Source: Parcubacteria group bacterium (lineage in GTDB: Bacteria; Patescibacteriota; Minisyncoccia; UBA6257; JACRHY01). Taken from it: a stretch of 6,135 nt of DNA. The position numbers were made by a program, and so were the translations under genes. Positions 1 through 5,146 of this stretch are shown here, piece by piece; positions within the stretch are counted from its first letter, which is position 1; every line of letters begins with the position of its first letter. Below the pieces are notes generated by a model that searched no databases, had not been told where the DNA came from, and worked only from the letters and a program-made list of their open reading frames with translations. The DNA lies in assembly GCA_016215765.1 (NCBI GenBank), contig JACRHY010000025.1:1-6135 (forward strand), in the 5' to 3' direction.

Positions 1-1
1 G

Positions 2-103
2 GCGATTATTTTCAACGCCCGGAAAATGACGGAAGAAAAATACGACTGGAATTTAATCGCGGGAAAAATGAAGAATATATTTGAGAAATTATGCGCATCC
101 TGA
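2..103 (+). CDS. C-terminal end of a probable glycosyltransferase (partial, 5' end outside window)
   Basis: An open frame enters from the left edge and stops at TGA 101-103, giving the last 33 residues of a protein. The tail contains EEKYDWNLIAGKM followed by NIFEKL. This charged helix with a W-N/D-x-I-A pattern and a final IFEKL-type helix is typical of the C-terminus of GT-B family 4 glycosyltransferases. The identification rests on that similarity and on the two GT4 genes that follow; no catalytic motif is visible. The stop lies 13 bp inside the next gene, whose ATG is at 91, so the two are probably translationally coupled members of one operon. Another GT or a related sugar-processing enzyme is possible. 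Confidence 0.6.
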   Translation, partial: AIIFNARKMTEEKYDWNLIAGKMKNIFEKLCAS

Positions 104-1095
104 TTTGCACCGGCGTTTATCCGCCCGATATCGGGGGGCCGGCAAAATACGCCAAAAACTTGGCGGAAGAATTTTCAAGACGCGGCCACGAAGTCCGGGT
201 TCTGGCTTACCGTTTTGAGAAAAAAATACCCGCCGGCATCCGCCATTGTTTTTATTTTTTGAGAGTTCTTTTTAATTTGCCGGCAAGCGATTATCTGATC
301 GCCCTTGATATGTTTTCAACCGGATTTCCGGCGGTTTTGGCCGGCGGGATTTTCGGCAAAAAAACCGTTCTGCGGGTCGGCGGCGATTTTCTCTGGGAAA
401 CCTACATGGAATCAACCGGCAACCTGATCGGCATTAAGGATTTTTACGCGAAACATCCGCCTTTTCCCTTAAAATTCAAAATCATCGCTCTTTTGCAAAA
501 ATTCACTCTGCAAAACGCCTCCGCGCTCGCTTTCAACAGCCGCTGGCAAAAGAATTTTTTTGAAGAAATTTATCGGCTGAACCAAAAAGAGAATCGCGTC
601 GTTGAAAATTTCTACCCGGAAAAAACCGGCGGCGCGGAAGCGAAAAGAAAGAACTTCTTGTTCGCCGGCCGGAAGACGAAATTTAAGAATTTAAAACTGC
701 TTCACGGCGTTTTTGAGGAATTAAAAGCGGAGGGAAGCGGGGCGGAGCTGGAAATAATTGACAATCTTTCGGCGGAAGAACTGCGGGAAAAAATAAAGAA
801 TTCCTACGCTCTGGCGACGGTTTCTGTTTCCGATTTCGCTCCCAACTTCATCATTGAGGGTCTGGGCGCCGACAAGCCGTTTATCCTGACGAAGGAATGC
901 GGACTGGCCGAAAAACTGGAAGGGCTGGGCGTTTTCGTTGATCCTTTTGACAAAAAAAGCGTCAAGGAAGCGGTTTTGTTTCTGATGGACGAAAATAACT
1001 ATAATGAGCGCAGGGAAAGAATCGCCCGTTTCGGATTTACCCATTCCTGGCGGGACATCGCGGACGAATTTTTAAGCGTTTATAAAAAAGTATGA
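91..1095 (+). CDS. Glycosyltransferase family 4 (GT-B fold), DX7E variant
   Basis: This 334-residue protein probably transfers a sugar from a nucleotide-sugar donor to a lipid-linked or surface-glycan acceptor in the cytoplasm. The N-terminal Rossmann half opens with MRILICTGVYPP, then IGGPAKYAKNLAEEF (residues 14-28) and RRGHEVRVLA (30-39), the classic GT4 start with the glycine loop and the RGHEV strand. The C-terminal half has FAGRKTKFKN (191-200), corresponding to the donor-binding GR...K-N element, and IIEGLGADKPFI (254-265). The usual EX7E pair is D248-X7-E256, so the first acidic residue is Asp. Length is slightly short for the family (often 350-400). The ATG at 91 is preferred because it gives the complete GT4 N-terminus; only a weak GAGA lies upstream. 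The gene overlaps the previous one by 13 bp and the next by 4 bp (ATGA). GT4 membership is firm; donor and acceptor are unknown. Confidence 0.9.
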   Translation: MRILICTGVYPPDIGGPAKYAKNLAEEFSRRGHEVRVLAYRFEKKIPAGIRHCFYFLRVLFNLPASDYLIALDMFSTGFPAVLAGGIFGKKTVLRVGGDFLWETYMESTGNLIGIKDFYAKHPPFPLKFKIIALLQKFTLQNASALAFNSRWQKNFFEEIYRLNQKENRVVENFYPEKTGGAEAKRKNFLFAGRKTKFKNLKLLHGVFEELKAEGSGAELEIIDNLSAEELREKIKNSYALATVSVSDFAPNFIIEGLGADKPFILTKECGLAEKLEGLGVFVDPFDKKSVKEAVLFLMDENNYNERRERIARFGFTHSWRDIADEFLSVYKKV

Positions 1096-2234
1096 AGGTC
1101 TTAATGATAGGCACGGACAGAAATTTATTTGCCGAAAATTCCGAAGCAAGGCGGAGAATCATTGAGTACGGCCGTTTAGTGGACGAGCTTCATATAATAG
1201 TTTTCGCGAAAAAAGGATTCGCCAATCAGAATTTCGGCAATGTTTTTCTTTACCCGACCGATGCTCTTTGGAAACCGCTCTATTTTTGGAACGCCCGTAA
1301 AATCGCCAAAAAAATACTGGTGGCCGGCGGGCAGTGGCTTGTTACTTCCCAGGATCCTTTTGAAACCGGACTGGTCGGTTATTGTCTGAAGAGAAAGTTT
1401 CAAATACCCTGGCAGATTCAGATTCACACCGATTTTCTAAGTCCTTATTTCAAAAAGGAATCGCCGCTCAATCGTTTTCGCGTTTGTCTTGCGCGGTTTC
1501 TTTTGTCGCGAGCGGATTGCGCGCGGGTCGTTTCCGAAAGAATTAAAAATTCATTATCTTTCCCAAAATCTTCCCCAAATTCCAAATTCCAGATTCCAGA
1601 TTCCAAAATTGCCGTTCTTCCCATCTTCGTTGACGCTGAAGAGATCCGGAACGCGCCTATTAAGACCGATCTGCGCCGGAAGTATCCGCAGTTTGATTTT
1701 ATAATTTTAATGCTGTCGCGGCTGTCGCGGGAAAAAAATATCGCTTTGGCGATAGACGCTTTCGCGGCCGCGGCGGAAAAATATCCCCGGACGGGACTTG
1801 TTATCGTCGGCGACGGCCAGGAGCGGAAAAATTGCGCCGCCCGGATCGCGGCCGGCGGATTGAAAAATAATGTTATACTGGAAAACCGGACAGATGACGC
1901 AGCTTCGTATTTCAAAACGGCCGATTTATTTTTGCTGACCTCCAATTACGAGGGTTACGGTCGGACGGTGATTGAAGCGCGGGCCGCCGGCTGTCCCGTC
2001 GTGATGACCGACGTCGGCGTTGCCGGAGAAATTATCCGCGACGGCGAAAACGGACTGGTTGTTCCGGTCGGCGACAGGGCGAAACTGGAAGAAGCGATGA
2101 TAAAAGTCATCGGTGATAAAAAACTGCGCGACGGCTTGGCCGCCAAAGCGGGCGGCGCGCTCGGCAACCGGCCGACGAAAGAAGAATATCTTCAAGAGTA
2201 TCTGCGGCTATGGCGGGAGTGCCGGAAAAAATAG
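1092..2234 (+). CDS. Glycosyltransferase family 4 (GT-B fold), canonical EX7E
   Basis: This 380-residue retaining-type GT4 probably adds a hexose to a growing glycan or glycolipid on the cytoplasmic side. The N-terminal domain runs to about residue 175 and includes TSQDPFETGLVG (85-96) and QIHTDFLSPYF (110-120), both common in GT4 proteins. The C-terminal domain has the LSRLSREKNI donor-phosphate element (208-217; R210, K215), VIVGDGQER (237-245) and the full EX7E pair E287/E295 within EGYGRTVIEARAAGCPVV (287-304), then a GENGLVVP loop (318-325). The ATG lies in an ATGA overlap with the preceding TGA, and no Shine-Dalgarno site is visible, so translational coupling is likely. Residues about 155-172, between SERIKNSL and KIAVLPIFVD, are encoded partly by a heptamer repeat array (annotated separately) that looks like an in-frame insertion in the interdomain region. 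GT4 assignment is secure; substrate is not. Confidence 0.93.
   Translation: MKVLMIGTDRNLFAENSEARRRIIEYGRLVDELHIIVFAKKGFANQNFGNVFLYPTDALWKPLYFWNARKIAKKILVAGGQWLVTSQDPFETGLVGYCLKRKFQIPWQIQIHTDFLSPYFKKESPLNRFRVCLARFLLSRADCARVVSERIKNSLSFPKSSPNSKFQIPDSKIAVLPIFVDAEEIRNAPIKTDLRRKYPQFDFIILMLSRLSREKNIALAIDAFAAAAEKYPRTGLVIVGDGQERKNCAARIAAGGLKNNVILENRTDDAASYFKTADLFLLTSNYEGYGRTVIEARAAGCPVVMTDVGVAGEIIRDGENGLVVPVGDRAKLEEAMIKVIGDKKLRDGLAAKAGGALGNRPTKEEYLQEYLRLWRECRKK
1577..1604 (+). repeat. In-frame heptamer array of AATTCC type inside a GT4 gene
   Basis: Four consecutive 7-bp units are seen: AAATTCC at 1577-1583 and 1584-1590, then AGATTCC at 1591-1597 and 1598-1604, followed by AAAATT. A degenerate lead-in of C-rich and A-rich sequence (about 1562-1576) may be decayed units. 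Because 7 is not a multiple of 3, the array is read in changing phase, giving NSKFQIPDSK (residues 163-172) of the host protein without a stop. I recall such AATTCC heptamer arrays and the NSKFQIP peptides they encode as frequent in Parcubacteria-like genomes; that recollection was not checked. The array lies in a loop between the two GT-B domains, where length change is tolerated. Confidence 0.8.
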
Positions 2235-2255
2235 ACATCTTTGATTTTCGTTTTT

Positions 2256-2852
2256 ATGAAATACGATTACGAAAAATTTTTTGAGGAAAAAATCGGTGAA
2301 ATTGCCCGCGAAAAAGACGTTCTTGACGTCGGTGGCGGCTCGCCTTTTCAAAAGCGGATGGCGCAATATCGCGATTGGTTCAAAAATTGCCGCTATCGGA
2401 CGCTTGATTCCGCTCCGGAATATAACCCTTCAATCGTCGGCGACATTCACGCAATGCCGCTTCAAAACGGCTCCGTGGACGCGATAATCTGCCTTTCGGT
2501 TTTGGAGCACGTTCACGATCCCAAAAAAGCGGTTGAAGAAATAAAAAGGGTTCTCAAGCCGGGCGGAAAGGCGCTTGTTTACACGCACTTCGTTTATCCC
2601 TATCACGCCCGCCCGCCCGCCTACTTTGATTATTTTCGCTTTACGGAGGACGGCTTAAAGCGGCTATTTAAAGATTTTACGCGGCTGGAAATCAAAAAGC
2701 ACGGCGGTTATTTTTTGGCGCTGATGTTTTTCTTTCCTTTTCAAAATCGTTTAAAATTTATCCTTGAGCCCGTTTGCCGCCTTCTGGACAAATTTTTCAA
2801 AACGGAAAAGAAAACGACAACAGCCGGTTATTACCTTTATGCCGTCAAATAA
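2256..2852 (+). CDS. Class I SAM-dependent methyltransferase (Methyltransf_11 type)
   Basis: The 198-residue protein has the standard class I fold signals: motif I DVLDVGGGSP (21-30, SAM-binding glycine loop), RTLDSAP with D51 as candidate ribose-binding acid, VGDIHAMPLQNGSVDAIIC (61-79), the SVLEHVHDPKKAVEEIKRVLKPGG segment (81-104) and KALVYTHFVYPYH (105-117). It would transfer a methyl group from SAM to a small molecule, here probably a sugar or lipid-linked glycan judging from the GT neighbours. The last 50 residues hold a hydrophobic, aromatic stretch (GYFLALMFFFPFQNRLKFIL, 151-170) that could dock on the membrane or cover the substrate. The ATG at 2256 is chosen over an in-frame TTG at 2241; neither has a clear ribosome site. 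The gap to the previous gene is 21 bp, the only non-overlapping junction of the operon, and the 3' end overlaps the next gene by 14 bp. The methyl acceptor is unknown. Confidence 0.88.
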   Translation: MKYDYEKFFEEKIGEIAREKDVLDVGGGSPFQKRMAQYRDWFKNCRYRTLDSAPEYNPSIVGDIHAMPLQNGSVDAIICLSVLEHVHDPKKAVEEIKRVLKPGGKALVYTHFVYPYHARPPAYFDYFRFTEDGLKRLFKDFTRLEIKKHGGYFLALMFFFPFQNRLKFILEPVCRLLDKFFKTEKKTTTAGYYLYAVK

Positions 2853-3855
2853 TATCTTCAAAAAAGCCGGTAAGTATGCCGTTTCCGTTGCCGTCGCGGC
2901 GGCGATTTTTTATTTTTTGTCCCGCCGGATTTCTTTCGGGCAGGTGGCGGCCGTTTTTCGCGGCGTTGACTGGTCGCTGATAGCCGCCGCTTTCGCGGCG
3001 TATCTGGCGGTTAATTTTTTTCGGGCGTGGCGGTTTTATTTCGTTTTGGGCGGCAAGGCGCCGCTTGGGCGGCTTTATAACATCGCTTCCGTTCACGCCA
3101 TGATTAACAACATTCTGCCGGCGCGCACGGGCGAGCTTTCTTACGTTTATTTAATCAGGAAGAACGGCGGAGTAAGCGACGCGGAAAATGTTTATTCGCT
3201 TATCGTTTCCCGCGTTTTTGACATGCTGACCGCTTCCGGGCTGGTGATGCTCTCCGTTTTTTTCGTTTCTTATTCTCTCCAAAACGCGCGGGAAGCGGCG
3301 GCGCTGGCCATGTTCGGATTTCTGGCGGTCGCGCTTCTTTTTTTGGCGTTTGTTTTTTGGGAAAAACGGCTTTTTGCCGCCGCGGAAGCGGTCGCGCGGT
3401 TTTTAACGCTTGACCGTTTCGCCGTTGTCGGCCGTTTTTTGGCGGGCTTCGGAGAGGTGACGGCGAAGCTGGCCGACGTTCGCCGCTACGAGAATTTCGT
3501 CAAGCTTTCCTATTTGTCGGTTTTCTTGTGGATTTTGATTTTCTTGATGTTCTGGCTGACGTTTTTGGCGCTCGGCCTTGAAATTTCTTTTTGGCAGTCG
3601 GTTTTCGTCGTCGCGTTTCCGGCCGCCGTCAGCTTATTGCCGGTCCAGCCCATCGGCGGCTTCGGCGCGTATGAGGCCTCGGCGATGCTCGGCTTGATGA
3701 TGCTGGGATTTGACAAAGAAACGGCTTTCGCCGCCGGCCTCGCCTCTCACGTCATCACCTTGTTGTTTTCCGTGATTGCGGGGATAATCGGTTATGTTTT
3801 CATTCTGATTTATCGTCGGAGAAGAAACGGCAATAACGGAAACGACTCCTTATGA
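2839..3855 (+). CDS. UPF0104 / lysylphosphatidylglycerol synthase-like integral membrane protein
   Basis: This 338-residue polytopic membrane protein belongs to the YbhN/AglD-like family related to the membrane half of MprF (PF03706 type). Hydrophobic segments lie at about 12-28, 46-63, 127-146, 153-174, 224-246, 252-268, 283-300 and 304-325. The family signatures are clear: NILPARTGELSYVYLIRK (91-108, with P94, R96, G98, E99) and LLPVQPIGGFGAYEASAM (266-283, with P268, G273, G274, E279). The C-terminus is a short basic tail (YRRRR), and there is no soluble aminoacyltransferase domain, so it is not a full MprF. Family members act on or move lipid-linked substrates; a role in flipping or handling a polyprenyl-linked sugar is inferred from context. 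The ATG at 2839 is preferred to an upstream TTG at 2764 because it puts a short basic stretch directly before the first membrane segment. It overlaps the methyltransferase by 14 bp and the GT2 by 4 bp (ATGA). Confidence 0.9.
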   Translation: MPSNNIFKKAGKYAVSVAVAAAIFYFLSRRISFGQVAAVFRGVDWSLIAAAFAAYLAVNFFRAWRFYFVLGGKAPLGRLYNIASVHAMINNILPARTGELSYVYLIRKNGGVSDAENVYSLIVSRVFDMLTASGLVMLSVFFVSYSLQNAREAAALAMFGFLAVALLFLAFVFWEKRLFAAAEAVARFLTLDRFAVVGRFLAGFGEVTAKLADVRRYENFVKLSYLSVFLWILIFLMFWLTFLALGLEISFWQSVFVVAFPAAVSLLPVQPIGGFGAYEASAMLGLMMLGFDKETAFAAGLASHVITLLFSVIAGIIGYVFILIYRRRRNGNNGNDSL

Positions 3856-4544
3856 AACTTTCAATAGTGATTCCCGCTTACAACGAAAAAGGAACCTTCG
3901 CTGAAATAATCCGGCGCGTTCAGGCCGTTGATCTGGGCGCGGTGGAAAAGGAAATCATTGTCGTTGACAATAATTCTTCCGACGGCACTTATGAAATCGC
4001 GCGATCGCTAACGGGCGTGAAAACTTTGCGCGAGGAGCGGCCGGGAAAGGGGGCGGCGGTCAAAGCGGGATTTAAAAACGCAACCGGCGACATTCTGCTT
4101 ATTCAGGACGCCGACTTGGAATACGACCCGAACGATTACGCGGCGGTCATCAAGCCGATTTTGGACGGCAGGACGGAGGCGGTTTTGGGCGTCAGAATCG
4201 CGCCGGAACGGGACGCCCGAAGGCGCAAGTCGCTTTATTGGATCAGCTGGCTGGGAAATAAGGCGATCACCTGGACGACGAACTGGCTTTACTGGAACGA
4301 CGCCGGCGAATACGAAGGATGTTATAAGGCGTTTACCAAACGGCTGGTTGATTCCATTGAAGTTAAGACCGACGATTTTGATTACGACAATGAGCTGGTT
4401 TGTAAATTATTGCGCTTGGGGTATAAAACCGTTGATGTTCCGATTCGCTATCATCCGAGAAGTTACGAGGAAGGCAAGAAAATCGGCTGGCGCCACGGCT
4501 TCAAAATTCTTTGGACGATTGTCAAGCTCCGCTTTGTTGACTAA
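3852..4544 (+). CDS. Glycosyltransferase family 2, DPM1/polyprenyl-phosphate sugar transferase-like
   Basis: The 230-residue GT-A enzyme begins with LSIVIPAYNEKGTFAEII (3-20), followed by EIIVVDNNSSDGT (34-46, the nucleotide-binding VDxxSxDGT element), GKGAAVKAGFKNATGDILLIQDADLEYDP (65-93) with the metal-binding DAD at 86-88, and a C-terminal YHPRSYEEGKKIGWRHG (200-216) that matches the PR...EGKKI motif of dolichol-phosphate mannosyltransferase-like enzymes. It lacks C-terminal membrane helices, so it is a soluble or peripheral single-domain form. It likely moves a sugar from a nucleotide donor to a polyprenyl phosphate at the inner face of the membrane. Its ATG sits in an ATGA overlap with the UPF0104 gene, so the two products are probably made together. 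It is the last gene of the operon. The sugar (mannose, glucose or other) cannot be decided. Confidence 0.92.
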   Translation: MKLSIVIPAYNEKGTFAEIIRRVQAVDLGAVEKEIIVVDNNSSDGTYEIARSLTGVKTLREERPGKGAAVKAGFKNATGDILLIQDADLEYDPNDYAAVIKPILDGRTEAVLGVRIAPERDARRRKSLYWISWLGNKAITWTTNWLYWNDAGEYEGCYKAFTKRLVDSIEVKTDDFDYDNELVCKLLRLGYKTVDVPIRYHPRSYEEGKKIGWRHGFKILWTIVKLRFVD

Positions 4545-4556
4545 AGCGTCGTTTTT
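4530..4556 (+). terminator. Probable Rho-independent terminator of the glycan operon
   Basis: CGCTTT (4530-4535) pairs with AAAGCG (4543-4548) across a 7-nt loop, which may tighten to 5 nt with one G-U pair. Five T residues follow at 4552-4556. The hairpin overlaps the GT2 stop codon (4542-4544). The stem is short (three G-C and three A-T pairs) and three bases separate it from the T run, so strength is modest. Its position at the end of the tightly packed operon supports the call. Confidence 0.45.
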
Positions 4557-4580
4557 CGCCGGATCGGCATTTTCGCAAAT

Positions 4581-4608
4581 TTGATTTATTTTTCCTATTT
4601 GATAGTAT
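4581..4608 (+). promoter_or_regulatory. Candidate sigma-70-type promoter for hicBA
   Basis: TTGATT (4581-4586) and TAGTAT (4603-4608) are separated by 16 bp in an AT-rich stretch upstream of hicB, predicting transcription from about 4615 and a leader of roughly 15 nt. It lies just downstream of the proposed operon terminator, as expected for an independent cassette. No convincing inverted-repeat operator is visible. The rest of the 86-bp gap (4545-4630) shows nothing else. Confidence 0.4.
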
Positions 4609-4630
4609 TGCAACACAGAGACATAAAAAT

Positions 4631-4849
4631 ATGCGTAAAATTGATTTAAAAAACGTCGTTTGGAAAGAAGGAAAATATTACGTTGCTCAGTGTTTGAATG
4701 TGGACGTCTCCAGTTTTGGCAAGAATAAAAAAGAGGCATTGGCCGCTTTAGACGAAGCTTTGGGGTTGTATTTTGAAGACAGGAGCGTCCCAAAGGTGAC
4801 GAAAATCGAGAAGCCGGAGCTTGTCAAAATGTCAATCTGCCGTGCCTAA
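4631..4849 (+). CDS. hicB: HicB-family antitoxin (short form)
   Basis: This 72-residue protein has the HicB N-terminal fold pattern: a first strand (KNVVWKEGKYYVAQC, 7-21), NVDVSSFGKNKKEALAALDEALGLYFED (23-50) with the glycine turn and the EAL...AL..YFED helix, and a short tail ending EKPELVKMSICRA. HicB binds and neutralises the HicA ribonuclease. The usual C-terminal DNA-binding domain (ribbon-helix-helix or HTH) is absent, so autoregulation of the kind seen with longer HicB proteins may be lost or work differently. The ATG at 4631 has only a weak AGAG about 10 nt upstream. The gene precedes and overlaps hicA by 8 bp. The stretch matches the small antitoxins annotated as HicB-like; the call also relies on the unambiguous hicA partner. 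Confidence 0.85.
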   Translation: MRKIDLKNVVWKEGKYYVAQCLNVDVSSFGKNKKEALAALDEALGLYFEDRSVPKVTKIEKPELVKMSICRA

Positions 4850-5060
4850 ATTTTATTCATCCGCGCATATTATCAGAGTCCTTCAGAAAAAGGGCTTTAT
4901 TTATATTTCCCAGAAAGGCAGTCATGTGAAATTCAGAAAAGTCGGCAGTCCGACTCTGGCCGTCATCGTTCCGGCCGGAAAAAGAGAAATCCCTTTCGGA
5001 ACTTTTAAATCAATTTTGCGCCAAGCCAATTTAACTGAAGGCGATTTCAAACAAAAATAA
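4842..5060 (+). CDS. hicA: HicA-family mRNA interferase toxin
   Basis: This 72-residue dsRBD-like toxin cleaves mRNA. It shows the complete HicA pattern: PKFYSSAHIIRVLQKKGF (2-19), YISQKGSHVKFRK (21-33) with the conserved G-S-H and candidate catalytic His28, then VIVPAGKREIPFGTFKSILRQ (41-61) and NLTEGDF at the end. All key features are present, so it looks intact. I place the start at GTG 4842 because it gives the standard short MPK... N-terminus; a TTG at 4821 would add seven residues. No Shine-Dalgarno site lies at a proper distance from 4842; GGAG at 4816-4819 is 22 nt upstream. Translation therefore probably depends on ribosomes finishing hicB, whose TAA is at 4847-4849. Toxin after antitoxin is the reverse of the hicA-hicB order of the E. 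coli prototype. Confidence 0.9.
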   Translation: MPKFYSSAHIIRVLQKKGFIYISQKGSHVKFRKVGSPTLAVIVPAGKREIPFGTFKSILRQANLTEGDFKQK

Positions 5061-5070
5061 ACGGTTTTTA

Positions 5071-5094
5071 TACTGCGGGGCTTGCCCTGCGGTA
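5071..5094. repeat. GC-rich palindrome (hairpin), possible REP-like element or terminator
   Basis: TACTGCGGGGC (5071-5081) pairs with GCCCTGCGGTA (5084-5094) along its whole length, with two G-U wobbles if transcribed on the + strand. Sterically the loop would be CTTG, leaving about 10 pairs. It lies 10 bp after the hicA stop codon. A run of T residues precedes rather than follows it, and the downstream sequence is only generally T-rich, so it is not a textbook intrinsic terminator. The two compensating wobble positions suggest selection on the structure, or a mobile REP-like repeat. Confidence 0.7.
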
Positions 5095-5111
5095 CGAATA
5101 TCATTTATTAT
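5082..5111 (+). promoter_or_regulatory. Weak candidate promoter for the radical SAM gene
   Basis: TTGCCC (5082-5087) and TATTAT (5106-5111) are 18 bp apart and could serve as -35 and -10 boxes, with transcription from about 5118. The -35 box matches only four of six consensus bases and overlaps the right arm of the palindrome. The call is tentative; readthrough from hicBA is equally possible. Confidence 0.22.
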
Positions 5112-5131
5112 TTTCTCAATTGTTCTTTGGC

Positions 5132-5140
5132 AAAAGGAGG
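5132..5140 (+). promoter_or_regulatory. Strong Shine-Dalgarno site deciding the GTG start
   Basis: AAAAGGAGG ends 6 nt before GTG 5147-5149. It is the only near-consensus ribosome binding site in the window, and it selects a non-ATG start for the radical SAM gene. Confidence 0.85.
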
Positions 5141-5146
5141 CAATCG

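Noticed and set aside
1562..1610. Heptamer array as a CRISPR or iteron origin
   Set aside because: Units are only 7 bp with no spacers and lie within a coding sequence, so CRISPR is excluded. There is no replication initiator gene or origin context to support iterons.
1445..1945. Minus-strand open frame of 166 codons
   Set aside because: Antisense to the GT4 gene with its intact motifs, and partly built from the complement of the heptamer repeat. No family resemblance.
2764..2838. TTG-initiated 25-residue N-terminal extension of the UPF0104 protein
   Set aside because: It would lie inside the methyltransferase gene, encodes a polar stretch unlike the family N-terminus, and a good ATG exists at 2839.
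2839..3855. Full MprF lysyl-phosphatidylglycerol synthase
   Set aside because: Only the membrane portion is present; the soluble aminoacyltransferase domain is absent and the next gene is a GT2.
4407..4793. Minus-strand open frame of 128 codons spanning the GT2 end and hicB
   Set aside because: It runs antisense across two supported genes and the intergenic gap, with low-complexity translation and no ribosome site.
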